Source: JBEKLJ01 sp050010255
Lineage (GTDB): Bacteria > Acidobacteriota > Terriglobia > Bryobacterales > Bryobacteraceae
Length of the DNA stretch: 26,127 bases
Assembly: GCA_050010255.1 (NCBI GenBank)
Contig: JBEKLJ010000015.1
Span: 1-26,127, forward strand
Reading direction: 5' to 3'
This document shows, in pieces, positions 16,668-25,407 of the stretch. The notes under the pieces were generated by a model. The model saw only the letters and a list, made by a program, of their open reading frames with translations, was not told the DNA's origin and searched no databases. The translations under genes were made by a program, and so were the position numbers. The first letter of the stretch is position 1. Each line of letters opens with the position of its first letter.

Positions 16668-17123
16668 TCAGTGCGGGCGGATGGCAAACATCGCCTCGCC
16701 GTACTCAACGGGCTGAGCATTGTTGACGAACCGGCTCACCACGGTGCCCGCGATCTCCGCTTCGATCTCGTTCATGAGCTTCATGGACTCGATGATGCAC
16801 AGGACATCGCCAACCTTGACCGACTCCCCGACGCAGACGAACGCCGGCGCGCCGGGCGAGGGCGCCTCGTAAAAGGTGCCCACGATCGGCGACTTCACGG
16901 TGACCAGGCTGGGGTCGCTCAGGGGCTCGGAGGCGGCCGGCTGCGGCGGTGTCGCGGGCGCGGCGGACTCGGCCGCTGGTGCGGCGGGGACGGTATAGGT
17001 GTGCACCTGCGGCCGCAGCATGCGCCGGATGCGGACGCGGCTGTCGCCCCGCTGCACCTCCAGCTCGGCCACGCCCGTGTCGGTGACGAGCTTGATCAGC
17101 TCTCGAATCTCTTCCAATGTCAT
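16668..17123 (-). CDS. accB: Acetyl-CoA carboxylase, biotin carboxyl carrier protein
   Basis: 151 residues. The N-terminal helix region (MTLEEIRELIKLVTDTGVAE, then LEVQRGDSRVRIRR) dimerises or contacts AccC. An Ala/Pro-rich flexible linker covers about 45-72. The C-terminal lipoyl/biotinyl domain has the biotinylation motif ESMKLMNEI, with biotin on K115, plus the AccB thumb region (FYEAPSPGAPAFVCVGE). Order and spacing (aminopeptidase, 7 bases, accB, 16 bases, accC) indicate one operon. No strong ribosome site precedes the ATG, which fits translational coupling to the gene upstream. Confidence 0.96.
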   Translation of the reverse strand: MTLEEIRELIKLVTDTGVAELEVQRGDSRVRIRRMLRPQVHTYTVPAAPAAESAAPATPPQPAASEPLSDPSLVTVKSPIVGTFYEAPSPGAPAFVCVGESVKVGDVLCIIESMKLMNEIEAEIAGTVVSRFVNNAQPVEYGEAMFAIRPH

Positions 17124-17130
17124 AGCGGTG

Positions 17131-18213
17131 TCAGAGAATCAACAATTCCTTCGAGGTCGGCGTCAGGACCTCGCATCCGGAGGAGGTTACCACAACCGTG
17201 TCCTCGATGCGAATCCCTCCGAAGCCCTCCAGATACGCGCCCGGCTCGATGGTCACGACCATGTCGGCCTCCAGGGGCGTCCGCTCGCGCCTGCCCAACC
17301 GCGGCGGCTCGTGGATCTCCAGGCCGAGACCATGGCCGGTCGAGTGGGCCAGCGCTCCCTCCAGGCCGTGCGCCCGCAGGACCCGCCTCGCGACGCCGTC
17401 GATCCGCCCGGCCGGGACGCCGGGCCGGAGGGCATCGGTGGCGGCGAGCTGGGCCTCCAGAACGGCGGCGTACAGCCCGCGGATCTTGCGCCCGGGCCGT
17501 CCCAGGAAGGCCATTCGCGTCATATCACTGGCGTAGCCTTCCCGGCTAGCGCCCATGTCTATCAATAGTAGCTGATTGTGCCGCAATGTGTTAGCCGTCG
17601 GGCTGGCGTGCGGCAGGGCGCTGCGGGCGCCCGCGGCCACGATGGTCTCAAAGGCGGGCTTCTGGGCCCCCAGCAGACGCATCTGGTAGTCGATCTCGGC
17701 TGCCAGGGCGGACTCCGCCACCCCCGGCCGGGCGCACGCGAGCGCCCGGGCGTAAGCCTCCGAGTTGAGCGCCACGGAGCGGCGGATCAGCTCGATCTCG
17801 GCGAGGGACTTCACCATCCGCAGGGTTTCGATCAGCCCGGCGGCCGGCTGGAGGGAGGCGCCCAGCGGGAGGCTAGCCTCCAGTTCCCGGTGAGCCTGGA
17901 AGCTGAGCCGCGCCGCCTCGAAGCCCAGCCGGCGGAGGCGCCGGCGCTTGGCGGCCCGCATCAGGGCCGGGTCGAGCGGGCCGTGGACCACCTCGACGCG
18001 GCAGTCGGCCTCCTGGGCCGCCTGGATGGCGTAGCGCGGGTCGGTGAACAGCACCGCGCCGCCGGGCCAGACCAGCAGGAGGCCGTTAGAGCCAGTGAAG
18101 CCGGTCAGGTAGCGGATGTTCGGCTCCGCGGAGACGATCAGCGCGTCCAGCTTCCTCCGGCTCAGTTCGGAGGCGACGCGCCCGCGGCGCTGATCGCATT
18201 CGCTCGGCGGCAC
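17131..18213 (-). CDS. M24B metallopeptidase, Xaa-Pro aminopeptidase-like
   Basis: 360 residues with the pita-bread fold. The N-terminal creatinase-like domain covers about 10-130 (DALIVSAEPNIRYLTGFTGS, FTDPRYAIQA). The catalytic domain holds five metal ligands: D219 (LLLIDMGA), D230 (YASDMTRM), H294 (STGHGLGLEIHE), E323 (VTIEPGAY) and E337 (IRIEDTVVV). It removes an N-terminal residue before proline, in the cytoplasm. The start is a GTG at 18213, 3 bases after the quinone oxidoreductase stop. In many bacteria this gene sits with efp, accB and accC; here efp is missing between it and accB. Confidence 0.95.
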   Translation of the reverse strand: MPPSECDQRRGRVASELSRRKLDALIVSAEPNIRYLTGFTGSNGLLLVWPGGAVLFTDPRYAIQAAQEADCRVEVVHGPLDPALMRAAKRRRLRRLGFEAARLSFQAHRELEASLPLGASLQPAAGLIETLRMVKSLAEIELIRRSVALNSEAYARALACARPGVAESALAAEIDYQMRLLGAQKPAFETIVAAGARSALPHASPTANTLRHNQLLLIDMGASREGYASDMTRMAFLGRPGRKIRGLYAAVLEAQLAATDALRPGVPAGRIDGVARRVLRAHGLEGALAHSTGHGLGLEIHEPPRLGRRERTPLEADMVVTIEPGAYLEGFGGIRIEDTVVVTSSGCEVLTPTSKELLIL

Positions 18214-18216
18214 GGA

Positions 18217-19188
18217 TCAATCCGGCAGGAGCAGCAGCTTCCCGCTGGTCTTGCGCCCCTCCAGGTCGTGGTGCGCCTGGGCGGCCTCGGAGAGCTTGTA
18301 CTCGCCGTGGATGTGAATCTTGAGCTTGCCGGCGGCGATCCACCCCAGCACGTCGTCGGCGCGCCAGAGCAGCTCCAGGCGCGTGGAGGTGTAATGCTGG
18401 AGCACCGTCCGCGTCAGGTACAGCGAGCCCATCTGGCTGAGCATCAGCGGCGGGATGGCAGGCACCGGGCCGCTGGACTGGCCGAAGGAGACCAGCATCC
18501 CGCGGGGCCGCAGGCAGATCAGGCTCTTCATGAAGGTGTCCTGGCCTACCGAGTCGTAGACCACATCCGCACCGCGCCCGTCGGTCAGGCGCCGCACCTC
18601 GGTCTCGAAGTCCTGGCGCGTGTAGAAAATGATGGCGTCGGCGCCGGCCTCCAGCGCCAGATCGGCCTTGCTTTCCGTCGAAACGGTGCCGATGACGCGC
18701 GCGCCGCGCATCTTCGCCATCTGAACGAGCAGCAGCCCGACGCCGCCGGCGGCCGCATGCACCAGCGCCGTGTCCCCTTCTTTGAGCATGAAAGCCGAGT
18801 GCGTCAGGTAGTGGGCGGTCATGCCCTGGAGCATCGCGGCGGCGGCGGTACGGTAATCGAGCGCGTCGGGTATCTTCACCAGCGAATCCGCCGGTACGAC
18901 CGCGTACTCGGCGTAGGATCCGCGCGGGCCGGCCCAGGCAACACGGTCGCCGACTGCGACCTCGCCGACGTCGGTGCCAACGGCCTCGACGGTTCCGGCG
19001 CCCTCCTGTCCGAGGGCGATCGGTAGGCTGGCCTTGTACAGACCCGTGCGGAAATAGATGTCGATGAAGTTGACGCCTATGGCGGCAAGCTTCACCAGCG
19101 CTTGGCCGGGCCCCGCGGTAGGAGTGGGCACATCCTCGTAATTCAGTTGCTCGGGCCCGCCAGGGGTGTGAACGAGGATCGCTTTCAT
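18217..19188 (-). CDS. Zeta-crystallin-like NADPH:quinone oxidoreductase
   Basis: 323 residues of the zinc-free medium-chain dehydrogenase/reductase family. The N-terminal GroES-like half includes MKAILVHTPGGPEQL, GVNFIDIYFRTGLY and LGQEGAGTVEAVG. The NADPH Rossmann motif is LVHAAAGGVGLLLVQMAK, with GARVIGTVSTESKADLA for the adenosine phosphate and YDSVGQDTF further on. The structural-zinc cysteines of alcohol dehydrogenases are absent, as expected. It would reduce quinones by one electron in the cytosol. It is first in the cluster with the aminopeptidase and acc genes, with a 3-base gap to the next start. The ATG at 19188 has no clear ribosome site. Confidence 0.94.
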   Translation of the reverse strand: MKAILVHTPGGPEQLNYEDVPTPTAGPGQALVKLAAIGVNFIDIYFRTGLYKASLPIALGQEGAGTVEAVGTDVGEVAVGDRVAWAGPRGSYAEYAVVPADSLVKIPDALDYRTAAAAMLQGMTAHYLTHSAFMLKEGDTALVHAAAGGVGLLLVQMAKMRGARVIGTVSTESKADLALEAGADAIIFYTRQDFETEVRRLTDGRGADVVYDSVGQDTFMKSLICLRPRGMLVSFGQSSGPVPAIPPLMLSQMGSLYLTRTVLQHYTSTRLELLWRADDVLGWIAAGKLKIHIHGEYKLSEAAQAHHDLEGRKTSGKLLLLPD

Positions 19189-19273
19189 GGTCTAACCACT
19201 TTCAAGTGTAGCTGTGCCGGGCCACCTGGTGCACGACAATCTGCCGGGGCGCAACCGCCGGCCTGACAAGAAC

Positions 19274-19387
19274 CGGGGCCAGACACCACTTTTCGCTTTC
19301 CGAGGCCGTCGAAGGTGAGGGAGTTGCAAAACGGGTGCAGGCAGCTCTGTCCACTCGCTGCGCTCGGGACAGAGTAGCCTGGCCCCG
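19274..19387. repeat. Intergenic inverted-repeat unit with internal hairpin
   Basis: Outer arms CGGGGCCAG (19274-19282) and CTGGCCCCG (19379-19387) are perfect inverted repeats 114 bases apart end to end. Inside is a perfect 8-bp hairpin, CTCTGTCC (19345-19352) with GGACAGAG (19367-19374). Just outside, GCCCGT-GGC-ACGGGC (19392-19406) forms another. It lies in the 240-base gap between the CusA-like stop and the oxidoreductase start, and could serve as the operon terminator or be a small repeat element. Confidence 0.45.
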
Positions 19388-19428
19388 TTTTGCCCGTGGC
19401 ACGGGCTGCTATCGCGGGCCGCAGCGGC

Positions 19429-22400
19429 CTATGCCAACCGCTTCTTCAGTTCGAAGTTCCACTTCCAGACCTCGTAGATGGCCGGGTACACGACCAGCTC
19501 CAGAATGAACGAAGTGAAGATGCCGCCGATCATCGGCGCCGCGATGCGCTTCATGACGTCGGCGCCCGTCCCCGTCGACCACATGATCGGCGCCAGGCCC
19601 ATGAACATGCAGGCCACGGTCATGAACTTCGGCCGGATGCGCTTAACCGCGCCATCCAGAACCGCTTCCCGCAGCTCCCCAAGGCTGCGCAAGCGGCCGG
19701 CCGCTTTGGCGCGCGCATACGCCAGGTCCAGGTAGAGCAGCATGAACACCCCCGTCTCGGCGTCCACGCCCATCAGCGCGATCAGGCCGACCCAGACGCC
19801 GATGCTCATGTTGTAGCCGAGCAAATAGACCAGCCAGACGGCGCCCACGGCCGAGAACGGCACCGCCAGCACGATGATCATCGTCTTCGCCACCGAGCGC
19901 GTGTTCAGATAGAGCAGCGTGAGGATCAGGAACATGGTCAGCGGGAGAACGATGACCAGGCGCTCGCGCACGCGCTCCATGGCTTCATACTGGCCGCTCC
20001 ACTGCAGGGAATAGCCGGGCGGGAGGCGCAAGCCCTTTTGAACCGCTGGCTTGGCTTCCGCCACCCAGGAGCCGACGTCGCGCCCGGCCACGTCCACGTA
20101 CACGTAGCCGGTCAGCAGGCCGTTCTCCTCCCGCAGCATGGCCGGCCCGGCGGCGAGCCGGATGGTGGCGAGCTGCGAGAGCGGGATGTGCTGGCCGTTC
20201 ATGCCCGGCACCAGCACGCGGTCGAGCGCCGCCAGCGAGCTGCGGAAGTCGCGCAGGTAGCGGACGTTCACTGGGTAGCGCTCGCGGCCTTCCACTGTGG
20301 TGGTGACGTTCTCGCCGCCGATGGCATTCGTGATGGCCATCTGCGCCTCGTCCATGCTCAGGCCATAGCGCGCCAGCTCGTCGCGCTTCCAATCCACGTC
20401 CAGGAAGTAGCCGCCGCCGGTGCGCTCCGCGAAGACGCTGCGCGTCCCTTGGATACCGGGCAGCAGCGCTTCGAGCTGGGCGCCGAGGCGCTCGATGGTG
20501 TGGATGTCGGCCCCGAAGATCTTGATGCCAACCGGCGTGCGAACGCCCGTGGTGAGCATGTCGACGCGGGCCTTGATGGGCATCGTCCAGGCGTTGGCGA
20601 CGCCCGGCAGCTTGAGCGCGGCGTTCATCTCCTCGACGAGCTGGTCGGTCGAGACGTGATCGGGCGTGATGCGGCGGAAGACGCGCTTCATCCACTCCGG
20701 CGCCCAACTCGAATACCAGGTGTCCACCTTGCGCCACTGCCCCTGCGGCTTGAGGACGATGACGGTCTCGAGCATGGAGAGCGGTGCGGGGTCGGTCGAG
20801 GTTTCCGCCCGTCCGGCTTTGCCCAGCACCGACTCCACTTCCGGGAACTGCATGATAATGCGGTCCGTGACTTCGAGCAGCCGCTGGGCTTCGGTTTCCG
20901 AGATGCCTGGCAGCGTGGAAGGCATGTACAGCAGCACGCCCTCGTCCAGCGGCGGCATGAACTCCGAGCCGAGCCGGTTGAACACCGGCACGGTCAGCGC
21001 CACCACGGCCACCGCCCCGGCGATGACGAGCCACTTCCACCGCAGCGCCCAGGCGCACACCGGTTCGTAGAGACGGATGAGGAAGCGGCTGATGGGGTGG
21101 TGCTCTTCCGAGTGGATCTTGCCCACCAAAACGGCGCTGGCCGCGCGCGCCAGCCAGCGCGGGCGGAACTGGAAGTTCTGCATGTGCGTGAACAGAAGGC
21201 GCAGGGCCGGGTCGAGCGTGATGGCGAGCACGGCGGCCACGATCATGGCCAGGTTCTTGGTGTAGGCCAGCGGCTTGAACAGCCTTCCTTCCTGCGCCTC
21301 CAGCGTCAGCACCGGCAGGAACGAGACCGCGATCACCAGCAGCGCGAAGAAGCTCGGGCCGCCGACCTCCTTGACGGCGTCGATCACCACGCGGTGGTAG
21401 TCTTCCTTCCGCCCGGTGCGCTCCCACTCCTCCAGCTTCTTGTGGGTCTGCTCGACTACCACAATGGCCGCGTCCACCAGCGCCCCGATGGCGATGGCGA
21501 TGCCGCCCAGCGACATGATGTTCGAGGTCAGCCCCATCTGCTTCATGGGGATGAACGAGATCAGAATCGCGATGGGGATCGTGAGAATCGGGATGATCGC
21601 GCTCGGCACGTGCCACAGGAAGATGAGGATGACGATGGCGACAATTATGAGTTCCTCGATCAGCGTCTGTTTCAGGTTGTCGATCGAGCGCACGATCAGG
21701 TCCGAGCGGTCGTAGGCCGTCGCGATCTTGACGCCCGCCGGGAGGCCCGGCTCGATCTCCTTCAACTTGTCCTTGACCCGGCTGATGACGTCGAGGGCGT
21801 TCTCGCCCTGGCGCATCACCACGATGCCGGAGACCGTGTCGCCGGTGCCGTTCCAGTCGGCCACGCCGCGGCGGATGTCCGGCCCGAGCACGACGTCGCC
21901 CACGTCGCGCACGCGCACGGAAACGCCGTTCGTCGAGGCGGCCAGCACGATGTCGCCGATGTCGCTGGCGCTCTTGACGTAGCCGTGCCCGCGCACCATG
22001 TACTCGGCGCCGCTGAACTCGATCAGGCGGCCGCCGGCGTCCGCGTTGCCCTGGCGCACGGCCTGGACCACCTTCGAGATGGGGATGTTATAGGCTTGCA
22101 GCCGGTTCGGATCGACGTTCACCTGATACTGCCGCACGAAGCCGCCCAGGGGCGCCACCTCGGCCACGCCCCGCACGGACTTGAGGTGATAGCGCAGGTA
22201 CCAGTCCTGGAGGGAGCGCAGCTCGGCCAGGTCGTGCCTGCCCGTCGTGTCGACGAGCGCGTACTGAAAGACCCACCCAACGCCCGTGGCGTCGGGCCCT
22301 AGTTCGGTGTTGACGCCCTGCGGCAACCGCGGCAGCACGCCCGACAGGTATTCGAGCGTGCGCGACCGCGCCCAATAGATGTCCGTGCCCTCGTCGAAGA

Positions 22401-22683
22401 TGACGTAGACGTACGAGTAGCCGAAATCGGAAACGCCGCGAACGGTCTTCACGCGCGGCGCGCCCAGGAGCGCCGTCACGATCGGGTAAGTGACCTGGTC
22501 CTCGATAATGTCCGGGCTGCGGTCCCAGCGCGAGTAGACGATCACTTGCGTGTCGCTCAGATCGGGAATCGCGTCCAGCGGCATGTTCCGCATGGACCAC
22601 CAGCCCACCGCCGCCGCGAACCCAACCAGCATGAACACCAGGAACCTGTTGCGGCCGGAGAACTCGATGAGGCGGTTAATCAT
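19429..22683 (-). CDS. cusA: CusA-type Cu(I)/Ag(I) RND efflux pump
   Basis: 1084 residues, slightly longer than E. coli CusA. This is the inner-membrane proton-driven pump of a tripartite system. Hallmarks are MINRLIEFSGRNRFLV, GPDATGVGWVFQYAL, the heavy-metal RND proton-relay signature GALVDAAIVVVEQ, and IRPKFMTVACMFMGLAPIMW. The three methionines that bind Cu/Ag in CusA are all present: M587 (LLYMPSTLPG), M637 (APLSMLETV) and M709 (RVDMLTTG). This points to monovalent copper or silver rather than Zn/Co/Cd. Between the last two Met there is a segment about 23 residues longer than in E. coli CusA (KVDTWYSSWAPEWMKRVFRR). The start at 22683 overlaps the cusB end by 8 bases. Confidence 0.96.
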   Translation of the reverse strand: MINRLIEFSGRNRFLVFMLVGFAAAVGWWSMRNMPLDAIPDLSDTQVIVYSRWDRSPDIIEDQVTYPIVTALLGAPRVKTVRGVSDFGYSYVYVIFDEGTDIYWARSRTLEYLSGVLPRLPQGVNTELGPDATGVGWVFQYALVDTTGRHDLAELRSLQDWYLRYHLKSVRGVAEVAPLGGFVRQYQVNVDPNRLQAYNIPISKVVQAVRQGNADAGGRLIEFSGAEYMVRGHGYVKSASDIGDIVLAASTNGVSVRVRDVGDVVLGPDIRRGVADWNGTGDTVSGIVVMRQGENALDVISRVKDKLKEIEPGLPAGVKIATAYDRSDLIVRSIDNLKQTLIEELIIVAIVILIFLWHVPSAIIPILTIPIAILISFIPMKQMGLTSNIMSLGGIAIAIGALVDAAIVVVEQTHKKLEEWERTGRKEDYHRVVIDAVKEVGGPSFFALLVIAVSFLPVLTLEAQEGRLFKPLAYTKNLAMIVAAVLAITLDPALRLLFTHMQNFQFRPRWLARAASAVLVGKIHSEEHHPISRFLIRLYEPVCAWALRWKWLVIAGAVAVVALTVPVFNRLGSEFMPPLDEGVLLYMPSTLPGISETEAQRLLEVTDRIIMQFPEVESVLGKAGRAETSTDPAPLSMLETVIVLKPQGQWRKVDTWYSSWAPEWMKRVFRRITPDHVSTDQLVEEMNAALKLPGVANAWTMPIKARVDMLTTGVRTPVGIKIFGADIHTIERLGAQLEALLPGIQGTRSVFAERTGGGYFLDVDWKRDELARYGLSMDEAQMAITNAIGGENVTTTVEGRERYPVNVRYLRDFRSSLAALDRVLVPGMNGQHIPLSQLATIRLAAGPAMLREENGLLTGYVYVDVAGRDVGSWVAEAKPAVQKGLRLPPGYSLQWSGQYEAMERVRERLVIVLPLTMFLILTLLYLNTRSVAKTMIIVLAVPFSAVGAVWLVYLLGYNMSIGVWVGLIALMGVDAETGVFMLLYLDLAYARAKAAGRLRSLGELREAVLDGAVKRIRPKFMTVACMFMGLAPIMWSTGTGADVMKRIAAPMIGGIFTSFILELVVYPAIYEVWKWNFELKKRLA

Positions 22684-24088
22684 GGGGGTGCTCTCCGTGG
22701 CCCGCGTGCTCGGGAGCCGCTGGTGCGGTGGCCGGCGCCGGCCCGGACATCCCCGGCATGCCGGGCATCGGCTTCGGCTGGTTGACGGGTCCGCCCGGGC
22801 TGGCTGGGGACAGCGCCGGTGCGGGCATCCCCGGCATGCCGGGCATGGCGCCCATTGCCCCCGCCGCCGCCCTTAACTGGCTCTCCGAGTTGATCAGGAA
22901 ATTGCCCGACGTGACGATTTGCTCGCCCTGCCTGAGGCCCTTGAGCACCTGGATGCGGTCGCCTACGCGCTCGCCGGTTTCGATCACGCGCGCCTGGAAA
23001 TGCCCGTCACCGAGCGCGACGAACACAGTCTTCTTGAGGCCCGTATCGAGCACCGCTTCGGAGGGAACCGTGAGCCGCGCCGGCTGGGCCGACGCCAGCT
23101 CGACGTTGACGAACATATCCGGTTTGAGTGCGAGGCTGGGATTGGCCAGATCGAGCCGCACCTGGATGGTGCGGGTCTGTGCGTCCACCTGGGGCTGGAG
23201 GTAGCTGACGCGCGCGCGGATGGTCCTGCCGCCGCTGTAGGGCAGGGAAACCGTGGCGGCCTGCCCCAGGCGCACCCGCGGCGTTTCGTACTCGAACACG
23301 CTCGCCAGCACCCAGACCCGGCTCAGGTCCACGATCATGAATAGCTCGGTCTCCGGCGTCACCTTCTGGTTCGGGAAGGCGTTGCGCGTCATCACGTAGC
23401 CCGAAGCGGGCGCGTAGAGCGTGATGTTCGTCATCGGCTTGCCCGTCCGCTCGACCTCGGCGACCGCGGCGTCGCTCAGGTCCCAGAGCTGGAGCCGGCG
23501 CCGCGCGGCCGAGACCAGGGCGTCGTTATTGGCCGCGACGCCCGGCACCGGGCTGTTCCGCATGGCCTCGCGCGCCCGGAGCGCCAGCAGGTACTCCTGC
23601 TGCGACGCCAGCAGCTCCGGGCTGTAGATGGTGAGCATGGGCTGGCCCTGCCTGACCACGTCACCCGTGAAATTGACGTAGACCTTGTCGATCCAGCCCT
23701 CGGTGCGCGAGTGCACGTGGCTGATGCGCGTCTCATCGATAGCCACCTTGCCGACGGCGCGGATCGTGTCCACGCCCGAGGTGTACTCGGCCGTGCCGTA
23801 GCGGACCCCGATCAACTGCTGTCTCTCGGGGCTGATCTGGACCATTCCCGACGCCAGCGGCGCGGGTCCGCTCTCGTAGACCGGCTCGAGCTTCATGCCG
23901 CAGTCCGGCGCGATGCCCGGCTTGTCGGACCTGTAGGCCGGGTGCATCGGGTCCACCCAGTAGAGGATCTTGCGCCCGCGCGAGGCGGCGGCTGGCCCCG
24001 GGCCCGCTCGCCGCGACGCCTGCCACCATCCCACGACGAACGCCGCGCCGATCAAAGCCAGCACGGCCAGAATCCGAATCGTTTTCAT
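22676..24088 (-). CDS. cusB: CusB-type periplasmic adaptor with N-terminal metal-binding domain and Met/His-rich tail
   Basis: 470 residues. An N-terminal membrane anchor or signal (RILAVLALIGAAFVVGWW) is followed at 42-71 by a heavy-metal-binding domain (YWVDPMHPAYRSDKPGIAPD, then CGMKLEPVY). The membrane-fusion core has HSRTEGWIDKVYVNFTGDVV (lipoyl half), an alpha hairpin at about 155-215, ITLYAPASGYVMTRNAFPNQ, and beta-barrel and membrane-proximal parts (VPSEAVLDTGLKKTVFVALG). Residues about 410-470 are an unusual Met/Pro/His tail: MPGMPGM occurs twice and the end is HAGHGEHPHD. It bridges pump and outer-membrane channel, and in CusB passes Cu(I) to CusA. GAGG lies 8 bases before the ATG at 24088. 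Confidence 0.95.
   Translation of the reverse strand: MKTIRILAVLALIGAAFVVGWWQASRRAGPGPAAASRGRKILYWVDPMHPAYRSDKPGIAPDCGMKLEPVYESGPAPLASGMVQISPERQQLIGVRYGTAEYTSGVDTIRAVGKVAIDETRISHVHSRTEGWIDKVYVNFTGDVVRQGQPMLTIYSPELLASQQEYLLALRAREAMRNSPVPGVAANNDALVSAARRRLQLWDLSDAAVAEVERTGKPMTNITLYAPASGYVMTRNAFPNQKVTPETELFMIVDLSRVWVLASVFEYETPRVRLGQAATVSLPYSGGRTIRARVSYLQPQVDAQTRTIQVRLDLANPSLALKPDMFVNVELASAQPARLTVPSEAVLDTGLKKTVFVALGDGHFQARVIETGERVGDRIQVLKGLRQGEQIVTSGNFLINSESQLRAAAGAMGAMPGMPGMPAPALSPASPGGPVNQPKPMPGMPGMSGPAPATAPAAPEHAGHGEHPHD
22748..22846 (-). repeat. Duplicated 21-base unit encoding the Met-rich motif in the adaptor tail
   Basis: Positions 22748-22768 and 22826-22846 are identical over 21 bases and each encodes the MPGMPGM motif. 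The block between them encodes a Pro/Ala/Gly linker. Identity at DNA level suggests a recent internal duplication. Confidence 0.6.
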
Positions 24089-24098
24089 TGGATGCCCC

Positions 24099-25343
24099 TC
24101 ACTTGGTCACGTCCACGCCCGTCATTTCCTCGATGCGCGTCAGCGCCTGGGAATAGTTGAGCGCCTCTTCCTGGTAACTCAGCTCGTAGTCGAGCATGGC
24201 CGTGAAGTTCATCAGCACGGACAGGAAATCGACCGTGCCGGACTGGTAGGAGGCCAGCGACGACTCCAGCGCTAGGCTGGCCTGCGGGATCACCGTCGTC
24301 GAGTACATGTCCATGAGCCGGTGGGAGGCCTCGGCCACCAGGTAGTCATCCTTCGCGCGGAAGCTCACCTGAAGGCTCGCGGCATCGTAGTCGTGCCGGG
24401 CCTGGCTCACATTGGCGGTCTGCTCGGCCACACCGGCGCGTTGTTTGCGCCGGAAGTACGCCGGCAGCTTGAAGTCCACGCGGGCCATGTACATGGCCGG
24501 CATGGAACCCATGTAGTAATAGCCGCCGGAGATCGTGTAGTCGGGGTAGTACTCCCTGTGCGCCAGGTTCAGCGCCAGCTCGGTGCGCTCGATAATCTTC
24601 TCCTCACGATGCAGCAGGGGCGCGTTCTCGCGCGCCCGCCGCGTGAGCTCCTCGAGCGTAATGAGCATCGGTCCGGGCGTCGCCGCGGCCGGACGCGCCA
24701 GCGGCGAATCCGGCGGGCGGGCCAGCAGGCTGTCGATCTCCGCCTCGCGGCTGCGCACCTCCTGCTCCATGCGCGTGATCCGTGTCTCGATGATCGAGAG
24801 CTGCATTTGGGCCTTGAAGACGTCCTGTTGCGCCGCCTTGCCGACCGAGTACCTGACCTCGCCGATGCGGAGCAATTGCCGCATCAGGTCGCGCTCGCGC
24901 TCGAGGACCTCGAGGGTGTTGTGGAGGTAGGCGAGCCGGTAGTAGGCCTGCTTGAGCCGGGAAACCACGCTCAGACGCGTCATCTGGTACTGCTGGAACT
25001 CGGCATCCGCCTCGCGCCCGGCGATCGCTCCGCGCAGCTTCCGCTTGCCGGGGAAGGGAAACTCCTGCGACACCATGAGCCCGGCGTTGGCCACCGGCTG
25101 CCTGCCGAGACCCTGAAAGGGAAGGGGGTTGCCGCTGGAGTTGTAGCTCGCTGAGAGCACGGGGTCCGGCAGGCTGCTCGCCTCCTGGGGCCGTTGTCGC
25201 ATCGCCTCGTACCGCTTTTGGGCGGCGAGGACTTCGGGATTCTTCTCGAGCGCCTCCTGGACGAGCGTCTCCAGATTCAGACGCGGCTCCTGCGCCAGCA
25301 AGACGCCGGCAGCCGCCAACGCAATGACAAACGGACTCTTCAT
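24099..25343 (-). CDS. cusC: CusC/TolC-type outer-membrane efflux protein
   Basis: 414 residues. A signal peptide (MKSPFVIALAAAGVLLAQ) lacks a lipobox cysteine, unlike E. coli CusC. Two outer-membrane efflux repeats follow: LETLVQEALEKNPEVLAAQK in the first, and TLEELTRRARENAPLLHREE in the second. Helical barrel segments include LSVVSRLKQAYYRLAYLHNT and SYQSGTVDFLSVLMNFTAML. It forms the trimeric exit duct for the pump. The ATG at 25343 is supported by GAGGAGG 6 bases upstream, so the frame to 25370 is not used. It is followed by cusB after 10 bases. Confidence 0.93.
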   Translation of the reverse strand: MKSPFVIALAAAGVLLAQEPRLNLETLVQEALEKNPEVLAAQKRYEAMRQRPQEASSLPDPVLSASYNSSGNPLPFQGLGRQPVANAGLMVSQEFPFPGKRKLRGAIAGREADAEFQQYQMTRLSVVSRLKQAYYRLAYLHNTLEVLERERDLMRQLLRIGEVRYSVGKAAQQDVFKAQMQLSIIETRITRMEQEVRSREAEIDSLLARPPDSPLARPAAATPGPMLITLEELTRRARENAPLLHREEKIIERTELALNLAHREYYPDYTISGGYYYMGSMPAMYMARVDFKLPAYFRRKQRAGVAEQTANVSQARHDYDAASLQVSFRAKDDYLVAEASHRLMDMYSTTVIPQASLALESSLASYQSGTVDFLSVLMNFTAMLDYELSYQEEALNYSQALTRIEEMTGVDVTK

Positions 25344-25407
25344 GTTTGACCTCCTCAAACGCAGCAACACTACGCCGCTTCAGCTCAAACGCCGCAAGGA
25401 GGGTGAA

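Noticed and set aside
19390..22302. 970-residue open frame on the plus strand
   Set aside because: Antisense shadow of the CusA-like gene; low-complexity His/Arg/Asp composition.
22748..22846. CRISPR-like or tandem array from the repeated 21-base units
   Set aside because: Only two units, in frame within the CusB-like gene, each encoding the same Met-rich motif.
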